A stretch of 64,000 nt of DNA from Microbacterium marinilacus (lineage in GTDB: Bacteria > Actinomycetota > Actinomycetes > Actinomycetales > Microbacteriaceae): NCBI RefSeq assembly GCF_019753765.1, contig NZ_JAIJZW010000012.1, forward strand, positions 1 through 64,000. The letters are read 5' to 3'. The notes under the pieces are model-generated. The model was not told the DNA's origin and ran no database searches. It worked only from the letters and a program-made list of their open reading frames with translations. This document shows, in pieces, positions 41,758 through 53,856 of this stretch (within the stretch, counting starts at the first letter, position 1; the number at the start of each line of letters is the position of its first letter). A program made the translations under genes and the position numbers.

Positions 41758-42917
41758 GGCAATACCTCTTCACCATCCTGTTCACGGCGGCGCTGACGAC
41801 GGCGCTCGCCTGGGCGGTATGGCGCCTCGCGATGCGCTACCGCCTCTACCCGGGCATCCGCGACCGCGACGTCCACAAGACCCCGACGCCCCGCCTCGGC
41901 GGCGTCGCTATGTTCCTGGCGATGGTCGCGGCGATCGCCGTCTCGGCGTCGAACGAGTACTTCCAGACGTTCTGGGCCGAGCCGCAGATGGTGTGGTCGG
42001 TGCTGGGCGCCGCGCTGCTCATCGTGCTGATCGGCGTCGCCGACGACCTCTGGGACCTGGACTGGACGATCAAGCTGGGCGCGCAGTTCCTCGCCGCGGG
42101 CATCATCGCGGTCGGCGGCGGCCTGCAGATCTACTCGCTCCCGATCGGCGGGATGACGCTGGTCTCCAGCTGGGTCAGCATCGTGCTGACGATGTTCTCG
42201 ATCGTCATCGTGATGAACGCGGTGAACTTCATCGACGGCCTCGACGGGCTCGTCGCCGGCGTGTGCCTGATCGCGAACGGCGTGTTCTTCGTCTACTCGT
42301 ACATCCTCGTCCGCGACGTCACGACCACGAACTTCAACCTCGCGACCTTCCTCGCGGCCGTGATGATCGGCGCGTGCGCCGGTTTCCTGCCCCTCAACTG
42401 GAAGCCCGCGAAGATGTTCATGGGTGACTCCGGCGCGCTCGTGCTCGGCCTGCTGATGGCCACGAGCGCCATCGCGGTGACGGGCCAGATCCCGCCGTCG
42501 GTGCTCGACCCGGTCGACGGCCTCGGGCGCTCGCAGCTGCTCGGCGCCTTCCTGCCGATCCTGCTGCCCATGGTCGTGGTGCTGCTGCCGCTGGCCGACT
42601 TCGGCCTCGCCGTGATGCGGCGCATGCGGGCGGGCAAGTCGCCGTTCTCGCCGGATCGGAAGCACCTGCACCACCGGATGCTCGACCTCGGCCACACCGA
42701 CCGCGAGGCCGTGCTGATCTTCTACGCCTGGACCGCGGTGATCTCCCTCGCCGTGCTGCTGATGTACCTCGCCACGCGCGAGGAGTGGTTCGGGCAGTAC
42801 TGGATCGGCGTGGCGTTCGGCCTCGTCGGCGTCGCGGCGTGCCTGGTCCTCACCCTCATGCCCACGCGGCGCACGGCCGCGGAACCCGTCCCGACCCCCG
42901 CCACCCAGGAGGCCTGA
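41754..42917 (+). CDS. wecA: Undecaprenyl-phosphate GlcNAc-1-phosphate transferase
   Basis: 387 residues, about 11 membrane segments. Polyprenol-phosphate sugar-1-P transferase motifs: VADDLWDLDW (Mg-binding Asp pair), NAVNFIDGLDG, FMGDSG, and the cytoplasmic HLHHRMLDLG block of the WecA/TagO group. Starts lipid-linked glycan synthesis, which ties it to the polysaccharide locus upstream. GTG start overlaps sua5. C-terminal tail hydrophilic. Confidence 0.92.
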   Translation: MRQYLFTILFTAALTTALAWAVWRLAMRYRLYPGIRDRDVHKTPTPRLGGVAMFLAMVAAIAVSASNEYFQTFWAEPQMVWSVLGAALLIVLIGVADDLWDLDWTIKLGAQFLAAGIIAVGGGLQIYSLPIGGMTLVSSWVSIVLTMFSIVIVMNAVNFIDGLDGLVAGVCLIANGVFFVYSYILVRDVTTTNFNLATFLAAVMIGACAGFLPLNWKPAKMFMGDSGALVLGLLMATSAIAVTGQIPPSVLDPVDGLGRSQLLGAFLPILLPMVVVLLPLADFGLAVMRRMRAGKSPFSPDRKHLHHRMLDLGHTDREAVLIFYAWTAVISLAVLLMYLATREEWFGQYWIGVAFGLVGVAACLVLTLMPTRRTAAEPVPTPATQEA

Positions 42918-42918
42918 C

Positions 42919-43407
42919 ATGTCGACCCCCCACATCTCGAGCACGCCCGTGCTGCGCACCGCGCTGGTCTGGGGGGCGATCGTCACGGTCGTCGTCGCCG
43001 CGGTCGGCGGCGGGATCGGCTTCGCGATGGCCGGCGCCGACGGCATGTTCAGCGCGCTCGCCGGCGCCGCGATCGCGGCGGTCTTCATGCTCCTCACCGC
43101 GGTGAGCATCCTCGTCGCGAACCGCTGGTTCGGCGACGACCTGTACGTGCCGATCTTCTTCGGCGTGGTGCTCGGCGGCTGGCTGCTCAAGCTGGTGCTG
43201 TTCATCGTTGCGCTGATGGTGCTGCGCGGCCAGCCGTGGATCGTGCCCGGCATCTTCTTCGTCTCGCTCGTGGTGAGCGTCGTCGCCTCGCTGGCCATCG
43301 ACGCGATCGCCATGCTCCGCTCGCGCACCCCGTATGTCGACGTCCAGCTGCCGGGCGAGGGCGCCTCCGACGGGGCGGTCGAGGACGGCCCCGCGAAGGA
43401 CTCCTGA
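42919..43407 (+). CDS. AtpI-like small membrane protein
   Basis: 162 residues, four membrane segments, one bp after the wecA stop. Position just before atpB and size fit the AtpI (ATP synthase protein I) slot, whose members help assemble the c-ring or supply Mg. Sequence similarity to AtpI is weak by eye, so the call rests largely on place. Acidic C-terminal tail. Confidence 0.6.
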   Translation: MSTPHISSTPVLRTALVWGAIVTVVVAAVGGGIGFAMAGADGMFSALAGAAIAAVFMLLTAVSILVANRWFGDDLYVPIFFGVVLGGWLLKLVLFIVALMVLRGQPWIVPGIFFVSLVVSVVASLAIDAIAMLRSRTPYVDVQLPGEGASDGAVEDGPAKDS

Positions 43408-43572
43408 GCGCCGTCTTTCGACGCCGCGTAGAAGCAGTCGATTTCTTTGATAGGCTGATGAGGTTCCTGCTGAGTTCCCCGCGGATGCCGACGGTGACAT
43501 GGGCCTCATGCAGATGACGACTTCCTGCCCTTCCCGGTCCTCGTGCCGGAGCTATGAAGCCGGAGCCACACG
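43408..43572 (+). promoter_or_regulatory. Intergenic region before atpB with possible promoter
   Basis: This 165-nt gap holds a TAGGCT (43451-43456) that could be a -10 box, in a short AT-richer stretch, and about 115 nt of untranslated leader. No clear -35 box is seen. It is the only sizable gap between wecA and yaaA, so the main ATP synthase promoter probably lies here. Confidence 0.4.
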
Positions 43573-44379
43573 TTGACTCAAGCCGCGATGCTGATCGCCT
43601 CTGCCGAATCGAGCGATGGCGGATTCCACCCGCCGTCGATCACGGACTTCTTCCCGCCGGCGATCTTCCAGATCGGCTCCTTCGAGTTCACGCGCATCAA
43701 CGCGGCGCAGCTGCTCGCGACGGCGATCCTGGTGATCCTGCTGGTCGTCGGCACGCGCAACATGAAGGTCGTGCCCGGCCGGCTGCAGAGCATCGTCGAG
43801 ATGGGCCTCGACTTCGTCCGCGTCAACATCGCGCACGACATCCTGGGCCGCAAGGACGGCAACCGGTTCCTGCCGCTGCTCACGACGATGTTCTTCATGA
43901 TCCTGTTCATGAACCTGACGGGCATCATCCCCGGCATCAACATCGCGGGAACCAGCGTCATCGCCGTGCCGCTGCTGCTGGCCGTGATCTCCTACGTCAC
44001 GTTCATCTACGCGGGCATCAAGAAGAGCCCGGCGGGCTTCTTCCGGAACGCGCTGTTCCCGTCGGGCGTCCCGTGGTTCCTGTACTTCATCGTCACGCCG
44101 CTCGAGTTCCTGTCGACGTTCATCATCCGCCCGGTCACGCTGACGCTGCGACTGCTGATGAACATGATCGTCGGCCACCTCATGCTCGTGCTGTTCTTCT
44201 CGGCGACGCAGTTCTTCTTCTTCACCGCCGGCGGATGGTGGGCGCCCCTGGGCGTCGGCACCCTCGCCTTCGGCTTCGCCTTCACCCTGTTCGAGGTCCT
44301 GGTGGCATTCCTCCAGGCCTACGTCTTCACGATCCTCACCGCGGTCTACATCCAGCTCGCGGTTGCGGAAGAGCACTGA
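43573..44379 (+). CDS. atpB: F1Fo ATP synthase subunit a
   Basis: 268 residues with six membrane segments. The conserved block PVTLTLRLLMNMIVGHL carries the essential Arg that faces the c-ring. TTG start at 43573 with CCGGAG upstream; ATG 43588 is a possible alternative. First gene of the ATP synthase operon. Confidence 0.93.
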   Translation: MTQAAMLIASAESSDGGFHPPSITDFFPPAIFQIGSFEFTRINAAQLLATAILVILLVVGTRNMKVVPGRLQSIVEMGLDFVRVNIAHDILGRKDGNRFLPLLTTMFFMILFMNLTGIIPGINIAGTSVIAVPLLLAVISYVTFIYAGIKKSPAGFFRNALFPSGVPWFLYFIVTPLEFLSTFIIRPVTLTLRLLMNMIVGHLMLVLFFSATQFFFFTAGGWWAPLGVGTLAFGFAFTLFEVLVAFLQAYVFTILTAVYIQLAVAEEH

Positions 44380-44658
<279 letters not shown>

Positions 44659-44688
44659 TTATCCGCAGCTGACACGTAAGGAGACAGG

Positions 44689-45243
44689 ATGCTGAACGCT
44701 CTTGTCACGGTCGCCGCCGAAGAGGGGGAGGCGCCCAACCCGCTTTTTCCGGCGTACTACGACATCATCTGGTCCGCGGTGTGCTTCCTCGTCATCCTCT
44801 TCGTGGTGTGGAAGGTCGCTCTGCCGAGGCTGACGACGATGCTCGACGAGCGCGCGGCGGCCATCGAGGGCAACATCGCGAAGGCCGACGAGGCCCAGCG
44901 CCAGGCCGAGGCGGCCCTCGAGGAGTACACCAAGCAGCTCTCCGAGGCTCGCAAGGAGGCCGGCGACATCCGTGAGTCGGCCCGCGAGGACGGCAAGCGC
45001 ATCGTCGCCGAGGCCCGCACCGCGGCGTCCACCGAGGCCGAGCGCATCACGGCGACCGCGCACACGCAGATCGAGGCGGAGCGCCAGTCGGCGCTCGTCA
45101 CGCTGCGCAGCGAGGTCGGCGCGCTCGCGATCGACCTGGCCGGCAACGTCATCGGCGAGACGCTGAGCGACGACCAGAAGGCCTCGGCCGTGGTCGACCG
45201 CTTCCTGTCGGACCTTGAGTCCTCCGAGAAGGCGGCGAAGTAA
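44689..45243 (+). CDS. atpF: F1Fo ATP synthase subunit b
   Basis: 184 residues. One N-terminal membrane helix (about 25-45) then a long charged coiled coil (ARKEAGDIRESARED and onward), the peripheral stalk. AAGGAGACAGG before the ATG is a strong ribosome binding site. The last base of its stop is the first base of atpH. Confidence 0.95.
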   Translation: MLNALVTVAAEEGEAPNPLFPAYYDIIWSAVCFLVILFVVWKVALPRLTTMLDERAAAIEGNIAKADEAQRQAEAALEEYTKQLSEARKEAGDIRESAREDGKRIVAEARTAASTEAERITATAHTQIEAERQSALVTLRSEVGALAIDLAGNVIGETLSDDQKASAVVDRFLSDLESSEKAAK

Positions 45244-46025
45244 TGGGCAGCGCGACCACTCAGGCGCTCGCGGCGGGCGTTCAGGCGCTCGGCGCCGCGA
45301 AGGTCGACCTCGACACGGCTCGTGAGCTCTTCGCGGCCGCTCGTGCCGTGAGCGGCTCGCAGGCGCTGAGCGGCGCGCTGGCCGACCCGGCTGCGGCGCC
45401 CGAGGCCCGCAGCTCGCTGGTCTCCCGTGTCTTCGGCTCGCTGTCGTCGACTGCGCAGTCGCTCCTGACGACGGCCGCCGCCGAGCGGTGGTCGTCGCAG
45501 GACGACCTGGTCGACGGCATCGAGGAGCTCGCCGTCCGCGCGGCCGCCGTGGCGGACCGCGGCGACCTCGAGGGCGAGCTCTTCCGCGTCTCCCGCATCG
45601 TCGCGGAGAACCCCGAGCTCGAGCTCGCGCTCGGCAGCCGCCTCGGCGACGGTGCGGCCAAGGGCGCGCTGATGCAGTCGCTGCTCGGCGGGCGCGCGGG
45701 GGAGGCGACCACCCTCGTCGTCTCGTCGCTCGTGCAGCACCCGCGCGGTCGTCGCGTCCGGGCCGTCCTGGCCCGCGCGATCCGCGTCGTGGCCGCCCAG
45801 CGTGGTCGCACGGTCGCCACCGTGACCACGGCGGCACCCCTCACGGCGGCCCAGGGCGAGCGTCTGGCCACCGCGCTGTCGCGCACATACGGCGGCGAGG
45901 TGACGATCAGCTCGGTCGTCGACCCCTCGATCGTCGGCGGCGTGCGCGTGCAGATCGCAGACGACGTCATCGACGGCAGCATCGCGTCGCGCCTCGCAGG
46001 CGTGCGCCAGCAGCTGGCCGGCTGA
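45243..46025 (+). CDS. atpH: F1Fo ATP synthase subunit delta
   Basis: 260 residues, soluble. The delta/OSCP signature VRVQIADDVIDGSIASRL is at the C-terminus. Slightly long for the family (about 180 in many bacteria), as is common in actinobacteria. Starts at TAATG overlap with atpF. Confidence 0.93.
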   Translation: MGSATTQALAAGVQALGAAKVDLDTARELFAAARAVSGSQALSGALADPAAAPEARSSLVSRVFGSLSSTAQSLLTTAAAERWSSQDDLVDGIEELAVRAAAVADRGDLEGELFRVSRIVAENPELELALGSRLGDGAAKGALMQSLLGGRAGEATTLVVSSLVQHPRGRRVRAVLARAIRVVAAQRGRTVATVTTAAPLTAAQGERLATALSRTYGGEVTISSVVDPSIVGGVRVQIADDVIDGSIASRLAGVRQQLAG

Positions 46026-46106
46026 CCGAACACTTCCCGCCGCCGGCGGACCCACTTGGGGATCGCGGATCCCACAACACGATCTCCATCAAGACAGAGG
46101 AAGACA

Positions 46107-47750
46107 ATGGCAGACATCACGATCAGCCCCGACGTCATCCGTGACGCGCTGAAGGACTTCGTCGCAGCGTACGAGCCCACCGGCGACGCGGCGACCGAGG
46201 TCGGCACCGTCATCGACGCGGCCGACGGCATCGCCCACGTCGAGGGCCTGCCGGGCGTCATGGCCAACGAGCTGGTGCGCTTCGCGGACGGCACGCTGGG
46301 CCTCGCCCAGAACCTGGACGAGCACGAGATCGGCGTCGTCGTTCTCGGCGAGTTCGGCGGCATCGAGGAGGGCCAGCAGGTCACCCGCACCGGCGAGGTG
46401 CTCTCGGTCCCCGTCGGCGAGGGCTACCTCGGCCGCGTGATCGACCCGCTCGGCAACCCGATCGACGGCCTCGGCGAGATCACCGGCATCGAGGGCCGCC
46501 GCGCCCTCGAGCTGCAGGCCCCCGGCGTCATGGCCCGCAAGTCGGTGCACGAGCCGATGCAGACCGGCATCAAGGCGATCGACGCGATGATCCCCGTCGG
46601 CCGCGGCCAGCGTCAGCTGATCATCGGCGACCGCCAGACCGGCAAGACGGCGATCGCGATCGACACGATCATCAACCAGAAGGACAACTGGGCCTCGGGC
46701 GACCCCGAGAAGCAGGTCCGCTGCATCTACGTCGCGATCGGTCAGAAGGGCTCGACCATCGCCTCGGTGAAGGGCGCCCTCGAGGAGGCCGGCGCGATGG
46801 AGTACACCACCATCGTCGCGGCCCCCGCGTCCGACCCTGCCGGCTTCAAGTACCTCGCGCCGTACACCGGCTCGGCCATCGGCCAGCACTGGATGTACAA
46901 CAGCAAGCACGTGCTGATCATCTTCGACGACCTGTCGAAGCAGGCCGAGGCCTACCGCGCCGTCTCGCTGCTGCTGCGTCGTCCGCCGGGCCGCGAGGCC
47001 TACCCCGGCGACGTGTTCTACCTGCACTCGCGTCTGCTCGAGCGCTGCGCGAAGCTGTCGGACGAGCTGGGCGCCGGCTCGATGACCGGCCTGCCGATCA
47101 TCGAGACGAAGGCCAACGACGTGTCGGCCTACATCCCGACCAACGTGATCTCGATCACCGACGGTCAGATCTTCCTGCAGTCCGACCTGTTCAACGCGAA
47201 CCAGCGTCCCGCGGTCGACGTGGGCATCTCGGTGTCGCGAGTCGGCGGCGACGCCCAGCTCAAGCACATCAAGAAGGTCTCGGGCACGTTGAAGCTCGAG
47301 CTCGCCCAGTACCGCTCGCTGGAGGCGTTCGCGATGTTCGCGTCCGACCTCGATGCGGCCTCGCGCCGTCAGCTGGCCCGCGGTGCGCGCCTGACCGAGC
47401 TGCTCAAGCAGCCGCAGTACTCGCCGTACCCTGCCGAGGAGCAGGTCGTCTCGATCTGGGCCGGCACGAACGGCAAGCTCGACACCGTCGAGGTGGAGGA
47501 CGTGCTGCGCTTCGAGGCGGAGCTGCTCGACCACCTGCGCCGCAACACGACGATCCTCGACACGCTGCGCGACACGGGCAAGCTCGAGGACGACACGGTC
47601 GCGGAGATGGACAAGGCGATCGACGCGTTCCTGCTCGAGTTCCAGGGCGGCAAGGGGCAGCAGCTCGGCGCCCCGGGCCACGAGGAGCACCAGGCTGCCG
47701 CCGCGACCGACGTCGATCAGGAGAAGATCGTCAAGGGCCGCCGGGCGTAA
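46107..47750 (+). CDS. atpA: F1Fo ATP synthase subunit alpha
   Basis: 547 residues. P-loop GDRQTGKTA, and the conserved [17 protein letters not shown] block. ATG 46107 follows AGAGGAAGAC. It has the extended C-terminus ([10 protein letters not shown]) seen in actinobacterial alpha subunits. Non-catalytic nucleotide site of the F1 head. Confidence 0.97.
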   Translation: MADITISPDVIRDALKDFVAAYEPTGDAATEVGTVIDAADGIAHVEGLPGVMANELVRFADGTLGLAQNLDEHEIGVVVLGEFGGIEEGQQVTRTGEVLSVPVGEGYLGRVIDPLGNPIDGLGEITGIEGRRALELQAPGVMARKSVHEPMQTGIKAIDAMIPVGRGQRQLIIGDRQTGKTAIAIDTIINQKDNWASGDPEKQVRCIYVAIGQKGSTIASVKGALEEAGAMEYTTIVAAPASDPAGFKYLAPYTGSAIGQHWMYNSKHVLIIFDDLSKQAEAYRAVSLLLRRPPGREAYPGDVFYLHSRLLERCAKLSDELGAGSMTGLPIIETKANDVSAYIPTNVISITDGQIFLQSDLFNANQRPAVDVGISVSRVGGDAQLKHIKKVSGTLKLELAQYRSLEAFAMFASDLDAASRRQLARGARLTELLKQPQYSPYPAEEQVVSIWAGTNGKLDTVEVEDVLRFEAELLDHLRRNTTILDTLRDTGKLEDDTVAEMDKAIDAFLLEFQGGKGQQLGAPGHEEHQAAAATDVDQEKIVKGRRA

Positions 47751-47774
47751 GCCGGGCGCCGAGAAAGACGGATC

Positions 47775-50136
<2,362 letters not shown>

Positions 50137-50138
50137 GC

Positions 50139-50399
50139 ATGGGCCTTCAGGTCACCCTGGTCTCCGCGGAGTCGGAGGTGTGGACGGGCGAGGCGAACCT
50201 CGTGGTCGCCAAGACCACCGAGGGTGAGATCGGCTTCATGCAGGGCCACGAGCCCGTGCTGGCGATCCTCGCCGCGGGTCAGGTCCGCATCACGCAGGAG
50301 GACGGGACCAAGGTCATCGCCGACGCGCGCGACGGCTTCGTGTCGATGGAGGGCAACGTGCTCACCGTCGTCGCGGGCCACGCGGCACTGGCTTCTTGA
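50139..50399 (+). CDS. atpC: F1Fo ATP synthase subunit epsilon
   Basis: 86 residues, only the beta-sandwich domain (VTLVSAESEVW, GEIGFMQGHEPVLAIL). The two-helix C-terminal regulatory domain found in many bacteria is missing, so inhibition by that domain is absent. GAAGGAG precedes the ATG. Its stop overlaps yaaA. Confidence 0.94.
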   Translation: MGLQVTLVSAESEVWTGEANLVVAKTTEGEIGFMQGHEPVLAILAAGQVRITQEDGTKVIADARDGFVSMEGNVLTVVAGHAALAS

Positions 50400-51154
50400 C
50401 CACGATCCTCCTGCCCCCTTCCGAGACGAAGCGGGCAGGCGGATCGGACGCGCCACTGAATCTCGACGGCCTCTCGCTGTCGGTGCTCGCACCGCAGCGG
50501 GAGGCCGTCGTGGCGTCCGTGGTGGCGCTGTCGGCCGATCCGGAGCGGGCCGCGAAGGCGCTGAAGCTCTCTCCGCGCCAGCGCGGCGAGATCGACGTGA
50601 ACGCGGCGCTGCGGGAGTCGGCGGGCATGCCGGCCGTCGACCGCTACACCGGCGTGCTGTTCGACGCGCTCGACGCGGCGTCCCTCGCCCCGGCCGCGCG
50701 GTCGTGGCTGGGCGAGCACGTGCTGATCCAGACGGCCCTGCTCGGGCCGGTGGGGGCCCTGGACGCGATCCCCGCCTACCGGCTGGCGGCGGGTGCGTCG
50801 GTGCCGGGCCTGCCGCCGCTGAAGCGCGTGTGGGCCGAGGCGGTGCGCGGCGCCTTCGTCGGGCTGAGCGGGCTCGTCGTCGATCTGCGGTCTGAGGCGT
50901 ACGCGGCGCTGGGGCCGATCCCCGACACGGTGGCGAGCGTGTACGTGCGGGTGGTGTCGCAGGGGCCCGACGGCGCCGCGCGGGCGCTGAACCACTTCAA
51001 CAAGCGCTCGAAGGGCCTGCTGGTGCGGCTTCTGGCCGAGGAGCGCCCGGCGCTCGCGGACGTCGATGCCCTGATCGGCTGGGCGGCGCGCGCGGGGGTC
51101 GAGATGCGTCCGTCCCACAGGGTGGGAGAGATCGAGCTCGTCGTCGTCGATTGA
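50396..51154 (+). CDS. yaaA: YaaA-family peroxide-stress protein
   Basis: 252 residues. Starts with the family hallmark LLPPSETKRAGG, and has DLRSEAYAALGPI and HFNKRSKGLLVR late in the sequence. E. coli YaaA lowers free iron and DNA damage under peroxide stress and binds DNA. TTG start overlaps the atpC stop (TTGA), tying its expression to the ATP synthase operon. Confidence 0.85.
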   Translation: MTTILLPPSETKRAGGSDAPLNLDGLSLSVLAPQREAVVASVVALSADPERAAKALKLSPRQRGEIDVNAALRESAGMPAVDRYTGVLFDALDAASLAPAARSWLGEHVLIQTALLGPVGALDAIPAYRLAAGASVPGLPPLKRVWAEAVRGAFVGLSGLVVDLRSEAYAALGPIPDTVASVYVRVVSQGPDGAARALNHFNKRSKGLLVRLLAEERPALADVDALIGWAARAGVEMRPSHRVGEIELVVVD

Positions 51155-51190
51155 GCGACTCGTGAGCCGCGCCCGGTGGGGGCGAATCTT

Positions 51191-51218
51191 TTCAGCGGGC
51201 GCTCAGGATCGCTAGTGT
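51191..51218 (+). promoter_or_regulatory. Possible promoter for the DUF5684-type gene
   Basis: TTCAGC (51191-51196) and TAGTGT (51213-51218) are separated by 16 nt, about 43 nt before the ATG at 51262. The match to the -35 consensus is poor; the -10 resembles those of leaderless genes in the window. Confidence 0.4.
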
Positions 51219-51261
51219 GGGGCGAGCGCGGTGAACGAGCCGCAGGGAGTGGGAGGTCCTC

Positions 51262-52110
51262 ATGTACGGCGACTATGGCGATTACGGCGGCGCCATCGGC
51301 GGTCTGATCGCGACGATGATCGGGATCGCGCTGCTGCCGGCGATCGTGGCGTACGTGCTCACGGCCCTCGGGCTGATGAAGATCTTCGAGAAGGCGGGCG
51401 TCGAGGGTGCGTGGCGCGCCTGGATCCCCTTCTACAACGGGATGATCTTCTACAAGCTCGGCGACGTGAACCCCTGGCTGGTCTTCTTCTGGTTCGGCTT
51501 CGCCATCCCGTACGTGAACATCGTCGTGGGCGTGTTCATGGCGACCATCGGCCTGCTCGCCGCGTACCGGATCACCATCAAGCTGAAGCAGGAGGGCGGC
51601 TGGGTCGCACTCGCGGGGACGGTGCCCCTCATCTGGCTCCTGATCCTGGGCTTCGGGCAGTCGCGCTGGAACCCGAACGTGCCGCCCGTCGCGTGGGCGC
51701 ACAACGGCTTCGTGGCGGACCGCACCCGCTGGAACGGCATCCCGGAGCAGCCCTCGCAGCGCGGCGGCCTCGCCCAGCCGGGTTACCCGGCCGGATACCC
51801 CCAGCCCGGCTACCCGCAGCAGCCCGGCTACCCGCAGCCCGGCGCCCCGGCGGGCGGATACGGCCAGCCCGGGCAGCCCGCGCCGGGCTACCCCGCGCAG
51901 CCGCCGTCCGGCGCCCCGGTGCCGCCTCCCGCGACGCCGCCGACGACGCCGCCCCCGGCCGCTCCTCCGGCCCCCGGCGCGCCCGTGCCGCCGGCGTCGC
52001 CGGACGCTCCGACGCCGCCGCCGGCTGCGCCTGGCGCGCCGACCCCGCCGCCCGCGAAGGCTCCCGGCGAGGACGAGCCGCCCGCCGGCCCGAACCCGCC
52101 GCAGCCGTAA
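51262..52110 (+). CDS. DUF5684-type membrane protein with Pro-rich tail
   Basis: 282 residues. About four membrane segments in residues 10-135, including a [17 protein letters not shown] motif known from DUF5684/signal-peptidase-associated membrane proteins, then about 110 residues of Pro/Gly/Gln/Ala repeats ([16 protein letters not shown]). The tail is disordered and may bind the cell wall or partners. GGGAGG precedes the ATG. Role unknown. Confidence 0.7.
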   Translation: MYGDYGDYGGAIGGLIATMIGIALLPAIVAYVLTALGLMKIFEKAGVEGAWRAWIPFYNGMIFYKLGDVNPWLVFFWFGFAIPYVNIVVGVFMATIGLLAAYRITIKLKQEGGWVALAGTVPLIWLLILGFGQSRWNPNVPPVAWAHNGFVADRTRWNGIPEQPSQRGGLAQPGYPAGYPQPGYPQQPGYPQPGAPAGGYGQPGQPAPGYPAQPPSGAPVPPPATPPTTPPPAAPPAPGAPVPPASPDAPTPPPAAPGAPTPPPAKAPGEDEPPAGPNPPQP

Positions 52111-52122
52111 GGCCGCATCGCC

Positions 52123-52160
52123 ACGAGGCCCCGCTCCGAGCTGTCGGAGCGGGGCCTCGT
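52123..52160. terminator. Strong bidirectional hairpin terminator
   Basis: Arms 52123-52139 (acgaggccccgctccga) and 52144-52160 form a perfect 17-bp stem with loop gctg. It lies between two converging genes (ends 52110 and 52217) and can serve both strands. There is no long T-run. Confidence 0.85.
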
Positions 52161-52216
52161 GCGTGTGCGAACGGCGCGGCAGGTGCCGGCCGTGCCTGAT
52201 GCTCAGCGGGCGGGGC

Positions 52217-52717
52217 TCACGGGGTCCGCCGCCGGCGAGGAGCCGCCGAACGAGGCGGGATCGCGCGGAGGTTATCGCGCGTCCGCTCCAGGATGCGAGC
52301 CAGCTCGTCGACGTCGCCGTCCGAGAGGTCCCCGAACAGCAGGCTGCTGACGAGCTCGACGTGACCCGGGAACACCTCGGCGAGCACCGTGCGCCCTGCG
52401 TCGGTGACGGCGACCACGGTGCTGCGCTCGTCCTCGGGCGACGGGGAGCGGGTGACGAGCCCGCGCTCCTCCAGCAGCTGCGCCTGATAGGTCAGGCCAC
52501 TGCGGCTGTAGACGACCCCGTCGGCGAGGTCTGTCATCCGCTGGCGGCCGTCCGGAGAGTCGCCGAGGCGCGCGAGCAGCTGGAACTGCACGTAGCTGAG
52601 CCGACCGACGTCCCGCAGCTGCTTCTCGACGGCGTGGCGCAGCAGCGCGCTGACCTCGGTGAACGCGAAGTAGGCACCGAGCTGGGTCGGGCTGAGGCGG
52701 GCGGGCGATGCGGTCAT
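52217..52717 (-). CDS. MarR-family transcriptional regulator
   Basis: 166 residues. Winged helix-turn-helix: RMTDLADGVVYSRSGLTYQ as recognition region and LVTRSPSPEDERSTVVAVT as the wing. It would repress itself and the divergent oxidoreductase gene until a ligand or oxidant is bound. ATG lies 6 nt after TAGGAT on the minus strand (leaderless). Only one Cys-free dimer core is seen, so direct thiol sensing is unlikely. Arg/Pro-rich C-terminus. Confidence 0.88.
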   Translation of the reverse strand: MTASPARLSPTQLGAYFAFTEVSALLRHAVEKQLRDVGRLSYVQFQLLARLGDSPDGRQRMTDLADGVVYSRSGLTYQAQLLEERGLVTRSPSPEDERSTVVAVTDAGRTVLAEVFPGHVELVSSLLFGDLSDGDVDELARILERTRDNLRAIPPRSAAPRRRRTP

Positions 52718-52723
52718 GTCCCC

Positions 52724-52786
52724 ATCCTATCGATTGCTTCGAGTTCGAAGTAGTGCTACGCTCGGCACATGCTTCGAAATCAAAGC
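52724..52786. promoter_or_regulatory. Divergent promoters with MarR operators
   Basis: Minus-strand -10 TAGGAT at 52724-52729. Plus-strand TTGCTT (52734-52739), 17 nt, then TACGCT (52757-52762) form a promoter for the oxidoreductase. A palindrome cttcga-gt-tcgaag (52737-52750) lies between those boxes, and a second related imperfect one (gcttcgaaatcaaagc) at 52771-52786. The shared half-sites GCTTCGA suggest two binding sites for the MarR protein that would block both promoters. Confidence 0.7.
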
Positions 52787-52805
52787 AATTAACGAAGGAG
52801 ACATC

Positions 52806-53738
52806 ATGAAGGCAATGCGGTTCTTCGAGGTCGGCGGACCCGAGGTGCTCCGGTACGACGACGTCGAGCGGCCGACGCCGGAACCGGGGGAGGTGAGGCT
52901 GCGTGTGGCGGCCTCCGCCTTCAACGCGGCCGACGACGGGATGCGGGCCGGGTTCCTCCCGATCCCGGTCGTGCTCCCGCACATCCCGGGCTACGACGTG
53001 TCCGGCACGGTCGACGCGGTCGGCGCCGGCGTGACGGGCATCGGGATCGGCGACGCGGTGTTCGGGTTCCTCCCGATGGAGCGCGACGGCGGAGCCGCGG
53101 AGTACGTCGTCGCGCCGGCGGACGCCGTGGTCACGGCGCCGACCCGCATCCCGCTGGCCGACGCCGCGGCGCTGCCCTCGGTGACGCTGACGGCCTGGCA
53201 GGCGCTGTTCGACGACGGCGGACTCGAGGCGGGGCAGCGTGTGCTCATCGTCGGCGCCGGCGGTGCGGTGGGAAAGCACGCCGTCCGCCTCGCCAAGCGA
53301 GCCGGCGTGCACGTCGTCGCCACGGCGAGCCCGCGAAGCGTGGACGCCGTACGCGCCGCCGGTGCGGACGAGATCGTCGACCGCACCGCCGTCGCGCTGC
53401 TCGACGCCGTCTCCGAGCCGGTCGACGTCCTGCTGAACCTGGCTCCCCTCGATCCCGAGGAGTTCGCCGCGCTGGTCGCGCTGGTGCGCGACGGCGGGGC
53501 GGTCGTCAGCACCACCGCCTGGATGCCGACGCCGGCCGACGCCGGGCGAGGGGTGCGGTCGACGACGGTGTTCGTGCGCGCAGATCGCGAGCGCCTCCTG
53601 CAGGTGGCCGCCCTCGTCGACGACGGCGGGCTGCAGGCCGACGTGAGCCGCCGCGTCCCGCTCGGTCGGCTGTCGGAGCTGCACGCCGAGGCCTCGACCG
53701 GTCGCATCGCCGGGAAGGTCATCGTCGTCCCCGAGTGA
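52806..53738 (+). CDS. NADP-dependent quinone/alcohol oxidoreductase (zinc-free MDR)
   Basis: 310 residues. GroES-like N-terminal half (PGYDVSGTVDAVGAG) and Rossmann half (VLIVGAGGAVGKHAVRLAKRAG, a variant of AxxGGVG). No zinc-binding Cys cluster, as in quinone oxidoreductases. Reduces quinones or enals using NADPH. GAAGGAG upstream of ATG 52806. Divergent from and likely regulated by the MarR gene, so probably a detoxification enzyme. Confidence 0.88.
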   Translation: MKAMRFFEVGGPEVLRYDDVERPTPEPGEVRLRVAASAFNAADDGMRAGFLPIPVVLPHIPGYDVSGTVDAVGAGVTGIGIGDAVFGFLPMERDGGAAEYVVAPADAVVTAPTRIPLADAAALPSVTLTAWQALFDDGGLEAGQRVLIVGAGGAVGKHAVRLAKRAGVHVVATASPRSVDAVRAAGADEIVDRTAVALLDAVSEPVDVLLNLAPLDPEEFAALVALVRDGGAVVSTTAWMPTPADAGRGVRSTTVFVRADRERLLQVAALVDDGGLQADVSRRVPLGRLSELHAEASTGRIAGKVIVVPE

Positions 53739-53856
53739 GCGGGCGGGCGCCGGACGACCCCGGAACGCCTCGGACGCGTGCGGGGCGCCCGTGGCCGTCG
53801 CGCGAGCGATGCCGACGCGGCCCGGGCGGGCGGGCGGGGTCGCGTAGCGTGGGGGC

